From Effrenium voratum (Eukaryota; Sar; Dinophyceae; Suessiales; Symbiodiniaceae), in contig CAUJNA010001513.1 in assembly GCA_963377175.1 (NCBI GenBank), forward strand, positions 356,001-420,000: a DNA stretch of 64,000 bases. The letters run 5' to 3'. This document shows, piece by piece, positions 36,421 through 48,400 of this stretch (within the stretch, counting starts at the first letter, position 1; each line of letters begins with the position of its first letter). Position numbers and translations under genes: made by a program. The notes below the pieces were generated by a model. That model was not told the DNA's origin. It saw only the letters and a list, made by a program, of their open reading frames with translations, and did no database searches.

Positions 36421-39400
36421 CACTCAGCGGTGGTGAAGAAAGCCATAAGCGGGTGATTGTTATGTACTATCAGTCTTGTTGACCAAAGTTGTTCGAACCA
36501 TAAGATGGCTAGAGAACTCAAGCAACTTGTTTGCACTCCTATGATGGCATCGCTTATTTTGGTTCTGCGATGCACCTTAAATTGTTCAGTGGTGGAAATG
36601 CAATTGTGTGTGTGTGTCCTTTTCTTGTGTCTACCGGAAATAAACGACCAGCAAACTTGTGCCCCTTAGAAGCTTTTTGCAGCTGGGCTCTCATCGTTTT
36701 GTGGCTTGGTAGCCTACTTCTGAGGCCTCTCGAGATCCGAGAAGGAAGTAACAGTGGGTCAATGTTGCATTGACTTCAAGACTAGGCCCCGAGATTATTT
36801 CAGCCATTGTGGAGGGCTTCATACCAGGGTCATACGTGTTCGAGGTGGACAGAGAGACAGCTTAGCCTTCCTTTTTCGCAGGAATTGAGGCCAGCATGTA
36901 GCTGTGACCGTTTTGGCATGCCCTTTGGTGGACACCTGTAGTCGCCTGTCCCCGCATCCAGCTCTTCCGAGCTTACAGTACTCGCGAGGAGTTGGTCTCG
37001 GGAAGCAGCCGCGAAGCATGCGAGCAGAGCTGTGGGCAGCGGGGCTGGTGTGACTTGCCTCCAGCGAGTTATGTGCTGAGCTCTGCATTGTTATGGCTCG
37101 CCGAAGACGGCGCTGTTGTTGTTTTTCCTTGTTTCTTCGCAACTAACAATCAGGTATCCCTTCATTGGTGGTTTGGATTGGTTTGGGGAGTTGAACTTCC
37201 GGTTCTTGTAGGGGGCAAATGGGAAGCCCCTCCTTAACCACCAAACCACCAATCCAAGCCACCAATTAGAGGTAAGCTGAAACATGTTGAGCTTTTTGGC
37301 GGATCCAAGCCTGGCCCAGGATGCAGGTACCCTGGCGGATTCTCAAATTCAAACGATGCGTAGCAATTGTTCCTTGGTCGGTTGGCTCCTTTTTGCGGAC
37401 AACAATCACCGACCCCAAACTGCATTCAGCACTCAGACCAAAGTTTCCAACCCAGGCCGTGACTCTTAGGTCCTCAAGGATGGTAACCCCCTTGGAAGTT
37501 GGGCGATCCTCTTGAAAGGCACGGCATGCCACCGATGTACTAGTCAGTGGTTTTGCTCTGGTTGTGTTTCCCTAAATGGCTGTGGGGCTGTGGGTGAAAA
37601 AACGGTGCCCAAAATCGAACCCTAGTAAATGGAAACATGGACTAAAACCTGCGGTCCAATTCCTGATGGTTTACTTTTGACCCATTCCCAAATGATACTT
37701 TTCAATACGCGCAGAGGTGCTGGCTTTGCCTACAAGCACACAGCAAGGGAGGGATCACGGCCTGATTGGCAGCTGGGCGCATGCCAATTGGCCGGCGCCC
37801 CAGGGAGAGGGTGTTGACAAGAGCAATCAGGGGCAACTGGGATCTGAGTGAGAGCATTCGTGTCGCCTGAAACATGACATGTCGTCCACTGAGCCTTACT
37901 TGCACGGTCTCTAACAGTGCACTGGTTCTCCAATGGCACTTTTTGGTGTCCCTTGAGCAAAAACCAAGGGTGCCGCATTGAAGGAAGGTCCGAAGAGCTC
38001 GAAACCAGTCTCCCAAAAAGCGGGCAGGTTTGATGCATGTGTCAGACGCAAACACTCGTCTTTGCTTTATGTTGACCTTCAGGAGATCTCAGGGTTACCA
38101 CTCAAAAGACAATGACAACCATCCAAATACCCCACGAACTTGACCCCCCAACCAAACAAAAACACATCACCGGTTTTGAAGGGCGATTCCCTTGGTTACC
38201 GGCATTGAACATCGCTGGGTGCTGAGAAGGGCCTGGTTCCAAATCGTTTGGATGCGACCGCAGAGGTGGGGAGGCTGATCTCCGGCACCACCAAAGTGAA
38301 GCAGGTCACCTCCTACAGCAAGGCCGGCTGCCGAAAGGGAGAAGGCGAGCCACAAGCAGGCCCTGGTCCCGTATATAGCCCAAAAAATCGAAAGCGCAAG
38401 ATCGGAATTGGACCCTGGTCCCTTTTTGCTGAAAAACTGGGGACATGTCCCCACTCCAAGCCCAAAAAAACAGACATCCAGCCCTTTTCCCCCGATGCTG
38501 GCGCCCGGTTCCCGGTTCCCCGGGTCGGCCAGGTGGGCACCTGGCTGCGCCAGGAGGGCCAGTGCCAGGCATCGCCCAGCCTCGACTTCATCACCCAGGG
38601 CCACTGCGCCACCGGCGGCCCGATGCACCGAAGGGGAGAGAAATGGGGCCGGGGGGGGGGAGTTTGATCAAAACGTGGGCGGTTTTCCCAGCCATCAGAT
38701 TTCCAGAAAGTTGTTTGTTGAACCTTTTTTGGGTTGCTTTGGTGGTTGGGTTGCCAAATCTAACCCACAAGTTAAACTTTAGAGTCTTTAGAGGATCTAA
38801 AGACAGCCCAGAAAAGGTTCACATGGCCATCAGAGAACCACCAAAAAGGATATGTCACACTAAGTGGGAAGAAGTTGCGCATGGTCCTTTGCGGGGGAGC
38901 ATTGATCAACCCCCGTGCAGCGTGTATACCATCGAAAAGGTTCATCCATATGGCTGTGAATTGCAATAGGACCAATAGGAAACACCTCAGAAGTTGCGGC
39001 ACGTGAACGCCAACCGAAATTAATTCCACCAAGTCCATTCATGCCTCTATGGATATGTGTCACAGGGATCCCGGGACCCGGATAATGGCCTTGGAGTTCC
39101 TTTGGCTTTCCAAGAAAACAAGGTCGTAGCTGAGTTGCAAACAGGATGTTCTTATGGAATGGATAGAAAAGAAACTGTTGGGGGAGGGGGGCTGGAATAA
39201 ATTATCCCTTTTGGTTGCCATTGTAAGCATGTTTTGCACTTGAAGACTTGGGTGTCCTGCAAAGTGTTTTCCGCTTTGGTTTCACAGCACCGCGGCTGCA
39301 CCGGCGAACTGGATCTCCAAAGATCAGGTTGCTCGCCATCTTCCCAGAACGGCCGCCCAACTCCATCTTGATTTAACATGTCGTACTTCGTTTGAAGTAA

Positions 39401-42400
39401 TTTTATGAAACTAAAGCCATGATACTTGTTGTGATAAACATGCATGGCGTCTGCCGACCGCCCTTCAAGGACAGATCTACGGATCTGCGGCCTGGGCATT
39501 GTCCTCGAACAGCGAGGGGCGCCACGGTCTCTCGGTTTGGAATGGACTCAGGATCGGGTTCCGGATATTCTGGGTCGCTTGAAGTGATGACTTGTACTAT
39601 GTTGGGCTCAACATGCCTATGGTTCCCTGCGAATTTGAAAGTGGTTGCGTTTTGAGGGGTTCTGGGAATGACTTTGGGGGCCACTATTTAAACATTTATG
39701 TTGAGGAAACCCTGCCCCTGCCCATGAAGGTTCCTTGATTGGACCATCCCTCATGTCAAACTTGTTTGTTGCAATTCACCCATGTTGTGAAGTTGTTTAC
39801 GTCGGATCGGAAACTCGGCATTTTTTGTGCGTTTCCCTTGGCGCGTGATGCTCACTGGAGAAATCCTACTGTGGGTGTACGAAATCCTGCACCACCAAAG
39901 ACACCTTTAAATGCTGCTCCCCTGTATATACCAGCAAAAATGATGCTTTCCAAGTGGCGCGAAATGGATTTCGCCCATCCACAGCAGGGAACTCACTCTG
40001 GCAGCGTCAAACTGCCACCTCCAGCTGCTGGTACGGAGCTCACGGCTGGCTTTCAGCAGATTTGGCACGCCTGAAAACGGGACCCGACTCATGACTCTGC
40101 GCTGGGCTGACAGGGATCGTTAGATAGATGTGGCTGTGGTTTCGTCAAAAAACTGGTAACCCCAAAATTGCTTGCCCTGGCAAATGGAAACATGAACTAA
40201 AACCAGGGATCCAATTCCTGGTGGTTTAATTTTGAATCATACCCATAATTTTGCAGGTTCTGCTATGACTCAAAGGGGTGCGAAATGGAATTTGAAACCA
40301 TCCACAGGCACCTCGACCAACGGCAGATCTTCCCCTCGGCTTCGGGGCCGCCTTAGGCTTTCACAGCGCGGAGTACGCGAGCTGGGTGCTGGCGGCCTGG
40401 CGGCTTTGCCGAGCCAAAGACCCCAAGGTGGCCTTTGTGCTCCTCGCCATGGGACCGGTGGGACCGGTGGATAGGTTGCCATGCCTCTTTTGGAGATGCC
40501 GGTTTCGATGGTTGGAGCCAAGTTTGCAACCAACTTGACTATTGGCTTGGATCTTTAGACCTGAACTTTTTGGGAAATAAAGGCGTTTTCCACTAACCTC
40601 CTAAAAAAGTCAAGCTTTTTGCAGGGGGGTCGACAGCAACCAAGCCAAGTGAGAACTTTTTTGGTTTGGGGGCGCAGGGGGGTAGCAACTAGTTTGACAC
40701 ATACCCATTTGTAAGCCTTGTTGGGTCCTGAAAGGTTCACCTTGTTGTTTCGGTAAAATGTCGAGGCCTTCAGTGCGAAATGATTCCCCGCTCCCAGGTA
40801 GTGTATGGAAGGGAGTGGCCCTTGGTCTCGAAAGCTGCCATCCAAATCACTACTAGTCACCCAGTCACTATTGGGTTGCAATGGCTCCTGTTGCTATGGC
40901 TTTGAATCAGTATATGATCGAAATTGGCGTCTATCAGGCAGCACAAAGAGGGGGCCTAGCATGTTTCTGGATGTTGTTTTGATAATGATTATTGTTGTTG
41001 CTTTTAAGCCGCCCTCCAAGGACTTCTTTGGACAGTGCGGGATCTATGATCTGGACATGGCAAAAAGCGCGTGTTGGGGCAGTCTGAAAAATGGATTGTA
41101 TTTCTTCCAGGGCCGTCCGGCCAAGGAGTGTGTGGACAGACGCCGGGTACCGCTGCTACAAGGCTGCCTCCTGCATTCCCAAGACCTATGCAGACGTGAG
41201 GCCGAGATCCGCATGCGGTGCGACTGGCTGAGAGGAGTTGCAAGCAACTGACCTTCTAGAGGTGTTTTTTTTTCAATATATTGTTGAGAGGACGTGATTG
41301 TTTAAGCAATGCTGTATCAGGGTTGTGGCACAACCACTTCCGTGATGCTTGTGCTGCGCTGATTCTCGCTCTGCCTCGTTCCCACATCCGTCAACAATAT
41401 TATATAGAAAACAACATTTTGGGGGGTTGGTTTAAAGCGAATCCAAAGGATTTTTCCCCAACAGCTGAAAGCTTTGGGGTCTCAGCCCAGATAGGCTCTG
41501 GGGTGGTTCGGGGCGACCCTGAGCTAAGGTTCCACCAGGGTTCCACCAGGGTTCCACCAGGGTTCCACCAGGGTTCCACCAGGGTTCCACCAGGGTTCCA
41601 CCAGGGTTCCACCAGGGTTCCACCAGGGTTCTCCACCATCTGCGAGGTTTCCACCAGGGTTCCACCAGGTTCTGCAAGGGCTGCGGGGTGGTCCGGGGTG
41701 GTTTGAGGTAAGGTTCCACGAGGGTTCCACCAGGGTTCCACCAATTTCTTCGAGGGCTGCGGGGTGGTCCGGGCTGGTTTGAGGTAGGGTTCCACGACGG
41801 TTCCACCAGGGCTGCAGGGTGGTCCGGGATGGTTTGAGGTAAGGTTCCACGAGGGTTCCACCAGGGTTCCAGCAATTTCTTCAAGCGCTGCGGGGTGGTC
41901 CGGGCTGGTTTGAGGAAGGTTCCACGAGAGTTCCAGGTTCCACCAGCCCTTTGTGCTCCGGACGAGGGTTCCACCAGGGTTCACAAATTTCTTCGAGGGC
42001 TGCGGGGTGGTCCGGGCTGGTTGAGGAAGGTTCCACGACGGTTCCACCAGGGTTCTACCAGGGCTCCACCATCTGCAGCGAGAGTTCCACCAGGTTCCAC
42101 CAGCCCTTTGTGCTCCGGACGAGGGTTCCACCAGGGTTCACCAATTTCTTCGAGGGCTGCGGGGCTGGTTTGAGGAATGTTCCACGACGGTTCCACCAGG
42201 GTTCCACCAGGGTTCCGTTCCACTAGAATTCCACCAGGTTTTGCAAGGTAAGGTTCCATGAAGGTTCCAGCACGGTTCTAGCAGGGTTCCACGAGGTTCT
42301 GCGTGGGCTGCGGTGGTCCGGAGTGGTTTGAGGCAAGGTTCTATGAGTTCAGGGTTCCACGAGACTCTGCGAGGGCTGCGGGCCCTGAGGTTTCACAAGG

Positions 42401-45400
42401 TTCCAATAGGCACCACAATGTTCCACCAAGGGTTCCGTGGAGGGAAGCAGTGTGTCGTGCGCCCGTCGTCTGAAAAGCCATCGGATCAAGATCGCTTTGC
42501 TCATGGGCGGAACACTAAGCAAAACCGAAATCAATTGCTTTTAGCACACGTTCACTGTTTTCTGACTTGCTCACCGTTTGGGGCCCGATTGGCCCCGATT
42601 GCGCCATCGCGCCCGACTCGGGCCCCGTCAACTGTACCAAGCTTGCATCGCCTAGTTTTGCTATAGATACAGTCGTAATCCGCATTCTAAGGAAAAACCG
42701 GCGTTGAGCTATAATATTGGTGGCTGGGCTTGCACCACGGGACGATCGGGCCCCGATTGCACCGTCGGGCCCCGATCGGGCCCCGATTGCAGCGTCGGGC
42801 CCTGATCGGGCTATGATTGCACTGTCGGGCCCCGATCCGGCCCCGATTGCGCCGTCGGGCCCCGATCGGGCCCTAATAGTGCTGTCGGGCACCCGATCAG
42901 GGCGAGATTGCGCTGTCACTCATAGCTAAGTTACAAGGCTGCATCCTCAGCAACACTGGCGGTAAGGATGGTCCCGGGGCGTTCCGCGAGGATTCTGGGA
43001 GGGTGTGGTGCTGTTGGGGATATCGCCCGAGCTTATTTGTTGTTTGGGGGAGGGGGGCTCCCCGTGTTTTGTGACACATTCCCATACCGGCTGTGGCTCA
43101 ACTCAGTTCAGAGAGCTAATTGAAATCCAGCAAAGAGTCGAGACCCTAAGGCCTCGCCGCTTGCTTATGAACATGTGTTTGCTGTGTTTTTTGCAGATCG
43201 TGGTTTGGGCTTCCCTTTAAGCTTAAGAAGCACCCCACACACACACGCACACACACACACACATCCACACACCCACACAGACACACAGACACACACACGC
43301 AGACACGCAGACACACACACACACACACACACACACATTTGTTTGTTTCCCTTATATAAATGGCGGTTTGAAGCCTCGCATTTGGGGCAACCATAAAGTT
43401 GGCGATGTTTATAGGTGGGACACATGGATGTGAATTTGACTGGAAACGCCCTTCCAAACGATTGGAGGCGACATGTAACATGATATTCACCAAGCGGTCT
43501 CCAATTATGATTAATGTAGGGAACCCTGAACTAACAAAAAACCAACAAAACGAACCCACACACACACAGATTTGTTTGGGCGTGGTTTCCTTAGAACAAA
43601 AAACAACCGGGGGAGTTGCACGATGCGTGTTTGTTTCAGGAAAGCATGTTGTTGCATGCGGCGCCCCAGTAATAATTGTTTGGGATGAACGCAGTGCCAA
43701 AGCTTGCGGATCATTGGTATCATGACGCGACGGGCACGAGGAACCCCAAAAGTGCCCGTATGAAACTCGAACAAACCGCATGAGCTACCCCAGTCTTGAC
43801 CGTATGACAGCCAGCAAAATGCGCGAGTTTACATTGCCTCACACAAATGGAAGGAATTCCGGAGAAAAAGCAAAACACAACTAAAAGCAATGTAGGTCCC
43901 AGATCCCCGAAAATACTCCTTCCCTGGGTTCCTTTGGAAGGTTCCCGCTATTTCCCTCAAAGTTTGTTGCCTAACCTACGCTTTCCACGTCTTTCCCTGT
44001 GTCCAACGCATCCCACCCAAAACTCAGTTGTTCAGTGGCACCCTTTTTTTGGTGGCTGCCCCACTAAAAATTGTCTTTCCCAAAAAAGGGTTCCCTTTTG
44101 TTCCAGGGTCACTGAACAACTTTTTGATCCCCCCCCCCCCCCCGAAACCCGAAACCCGAAACCCGAAGAAAGAAGGCCCGCGCTGCCAAGCTCACAGGTC
44201 CTGGAGCTTGGCGGGCCGAGAAGTGCTGTCCAGCCTGAAGGAGCAGAGCTTCCAGACCAAAGCCAAGACGCCTGCAGAGATCGATTCGGCACGTCAGGGA
44301 AGTGGCGAGTGAGCCTGGCTACCCCCAGGTCCCCCAGGCTCGATTTGAGTCCTTGTCGGTTGAGTCACAATCAAAACCGATTCGGGTAGATGAAGGTTTG
44401 TAAGCGACGATCCCAACCAGAAATAGCTGCGCCGCCTTCTTGATCCTTTACATGGTTCTGGGTTCACCATTTTCGTACCGGGTTTTGATTGCGACTCAAA
44501 TGTACTTCAAGGGGCAATCGACTCGGTACGTCAGGGAAGTGACCCCACTGATTTGAGACTTGTAACCATGATAAGTGAGTTATTGCCATGCTTATGACCC
44601 ACTCAAAAAAATACTCTGCCCCTTGAAGTGGATCAGGGGGTTCTTCCCCCCAGGGCAAAAAGGGACGCCGGTTGCGCCACGGTCAAAGTATCCAGCTAAC
44701 CCCGTGTCGGTGGTTTGGATTTGGATTTGTTCTTGCAGGGGCTTGGCATGCAGGGTTTGGTTTTGTCAGTGCCTGAGCTTCCATTTACTGAAGAACGTGT
44801 TTTGCTTCCCCTGGTTGGTTTGAAAGGGAGTCGGTTTCACTACTGGACATACGTATATTTCATGGGTCGAACACGCAAATGGAAATGTTCTTAATTGGTG
44901 GTTTGGATTGGTGGTTTAGAGTGGTGGTTTGGATTGGTGGTTTGGATTGGTGGCTTGGATTTGGATTTGAACCCCTGGTTCTTGCAAAGGGGGTAAATGG
45001 GAAACCACCCCTAACAACCAAGCCACCAATCCAAACCACCAAGAGGTGCTGAGTAAAGGGATGCTTGTTTGTAACAGTTGAAGATGCAGAGCTTGTGCCC
45101 CCCCCCCAAAAAAAAAAGAGAAGAAACAACGAGCGAGACAAAGAGAAGAAACAACTTGAGGGAAGTTGCTAGTTACCGCATCAAAGGGGTGGTGCGCGAT
45201 GCTGGACACCGCAATACCCTTGTTCAGCCGGGTTTGGAGCCCTAAGAGAAAACCGAAGGAAACCGCTAATTGTTGTTGGTTGTTGGGCGCGATTGAGAGA
45301 CGGTGGGGCGAGCTTTCCTCTCCAAGCTTCTTTGAACTTTCACTCAGCGTTCAACCGGAGTCTAAGGCATACCACTGCACGGCTTTACAGAAGACAGGCT

Positions 45401-48400
45401 GCCAACGTACAGTTGCCCATGTGAAAAGATCCTGCACGAATCCCTGGTTTCGCAAGCAACACTATTTGAGATGTTGAGCCACGCCCAAAACTGCCACCGG
45501 CTTGAGCGCCGCATGGTTTCTCCTTCCAAATGGGGCCGCGCCAATGGGGGTGGCAACCTCTCTTGACCCAAATTCGTCGGCCCAAGGTCTTCGCGACCTG
45601 GCGAAATGGGGAGTATTAGGAGAACTCTATGACCCGTGATTGCCGTTTCCGTAGAAACAGGTTGGCGTTTAGGTCTACGTCCCCTTTGCTATTCTCATGG
45701 CTTCCCGAATTCCATTCAATCATGTCCTCCGATCGCCGAGGACGCTGTCTATCAACACAGCTTACCAGTTCACGCTGGCCAATGGATACGACTGCAAGCT
45801 GCGTGGATGGACCCACACCAGGACTGACATTCCCATCGCAAAGGTCGAATGCACGACTAGGTGGCTACATGGTTGTTTATAATCAAGGAAACTACAAGAG
45901 GATGTATACTGTGTTTGTCCGGATCTAATGTCTTTACCACCTTGTTGGAAGAGTCGATTCTGGTCTATAATGTTAGTTCCCTCCGTTTCTCGATCTCAAG
46001 AAAATGTGATTTTATCGTCATGAGTTTCACTGGGAACTTGGCTTGGCCGAGCATTTCGTGACCGGTCCTGGGATAGCGAGATGTTTCAGTGTGCACGTTG
46101 AAGCATCTAGACACTTTGCAGCAAGGGGACACCTGGCACCGCGATCTCCGTCGCGGCTGGGCCACATGACGGGAATCTGCTAATTGCTCAGATCGGAAAC
46201 CCGACATGTTGACGGAGCAGTTTGGTTGACAATTGCAGGCTTGAAGTGAACAAACGGCCTCCACCCGTGGAAGATCGCAGGAGCTAGGCCTTCTGATTTG
46301 CACAGCCACATGGACGTGGTCGAATCCCAAAGGGTGCTAAACATGCCCGAAATTGAAAGGCTTCTTGCTGGATGACTCAGCATATACTGTCCTGCCAAAT
46401 CATGTCCAAAGCAAACTTGCCTTGTGTGGTTCGTGTTTCTTCTCTCTTTTTGCAGAGCTCCTATATGCCACCAAGAAAACCCACAGAGTGGTCACAGGTT
46501 GTGGGCTTTTGCTGCAGACCGCATGTCTCTGCTGCCCGAGGAGCTATGCAAAGGGCTTTCTCCGAAACCAAGCAGGGAGTGCAACAGCTACTCGACGGAT
46601 CAGGGTTCCATTGGTTAGCCTCTCACTGGCAGTTGGGTAAGCCGGTCAAATATGGGCCTGACGTTTTTTGAGGCTAGCCTTTGCTGAGGTGGGTTTACAG
46701 GGAAACCAAAAAGGAAACCACCATTCCCGGCCTAAACAGGGACACACCCATATGTGAAAGGAGGGGTCAGTGCTTCTCATTGAGCCTTTTCTGGGGGCCA
46801 TTCCTTTAGTCCTCAGCAAGCCAGTGCCCAGTCAGCGGCCACCCGTTGAAGCCCTGGGTACCTTTCCATATTGGCGGTCGAAATTCATGATCATCAAGGG
46901 GACAACATGGGGCACACACGGCAAACTCATTGAAGGCAAAGAATGCCGTCCGCGGCACCTGTGTTGTTTGTCATGTCAACTTGCAAGGAAATTGCTTGTT
47001 CGGATCCTGGTGATCCGCTTTGCTCCAACACGCCTAGGCCACCGTGTCGGGCCTTGCGCCCAGGGCGTTGTATGCCGCTTGTCCTCAGTGGTGCTGATTC
47101 CTGTTTCTTAGTGGAGGTTTCCCTTTGATATCAAGTGCCTAAAGATGGTGCCCATTTTTCCTATGGCCTTCGGGGCTTCAGTTGGGATGGATGAAACTTT
47201 AAATAATACTGGGATCAACCACCAATCAACTGGTGCAAACCGGATTTTATGCCTCCACAGTATGCGTCACGCGAAGCCCGTGTGGGGCAAATCCAGGCGT
47301 CAAGACCAGAACGGTGACTGCCGGTACAGTACACCTCTGACTTGTGATGACGTTAAATTTGTCACAGAGCTTCCCCTCTCCAGCGTTAGGGAACACATGT
47401 GGCTTGATTATATTTGAAGGACTCCCAGTTCGAAGGTGCAGTCAGAGCTTGAGCGGAAAGGCCCTTATTAAATACTCCCTGCAAGTGGATCCCCAGTTTG
47501 TTTTGCCCGTCGTTCTCGTGAGAGCACAATTTTGTTCGATGTTGGCAAATGTTTGCGCTTTCCTGCAAAGACTGAGGGGGGACAGAAATAAGTAAATAAA
47601 TAGTGAAGCTTGACTGTTTTCCTCAACAAATCTGTGTAAGTCCAAAACCGGGAAGCATTGCAGCGCAAAGTGAAGTGAGGCTCAACGTGCGTGCAAGCAT
47701 GCCTTCAGGGTTGGACTGTCAGAGCGTTGCCAACAATAGAAGATCTGGAAGGTCTACAAAGTCTGAAACCTCCCGAACAAAAATGTCGCGCTGGTTCTCG
47801 GTAAAAGACCAACAGGGGCTGTGGCGATGAAGCTAGGACCACGCAAATGATTCATAGGGTCCGTCTTCTTCCAGCATGTAATTTTAAATGTGAGGGTTGA
47901 TCAATATTCCTGGCCCCCAAATGACCATGGGCAACTTTTCCCGTGTAGTTGAAATATGACATCTTTGTCTCGTGGTTTTCCACCGAATGGTCATCCTATG
48001 TATGTCAGACCTTTTGATCAACTCCTTGTGGTTTTTCCTGCAGGTTGCAATGTTGAGTTGCCCCGTTGTGTGTATCTCCGTCATTGTGTAAGGTTGCTTT
48101 CCTGTGGAGCCAGACTATTTGCAGGTCATCCTATGTATTTTTGACCACTTTGAAAAACTCCATGCTTCCATTTGCTTAAGATAGCTTTTCATTTTCCACT
48201 GTTGGTGTTAAAAGGGAATCTATCACTACTGGAAACTTTTTATTTTTATTTTTTCCGGGGGTCTTAACCAAATGGGAGCATGTGTTTTTATCTGCAGGTG
48301 TGGAAGGTGTACCAGTACGCCTCCTCCTTCGCGGGCAAGAACTTCCTGCACGTCAACGGCCAGCTCTGGGGCAGGACCTCCCAGGCCAAGTCGGACGCGC

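Noticed and set aside
41400..42259. Minus-strand open frames of up to 243 residues (Glu-Pro-Trp-Trp-Asn-Pro-Gly-Gly repeats)
   Set aside because: Fully explained by the stop-free 11-bp minisatellite.
43228..43337. CRISPR-like or telomeric arrays
   Set aside because: All arrays are microsatellites or minisatellites without unique spacers of constant length, in eukaryotic intronic DNA.
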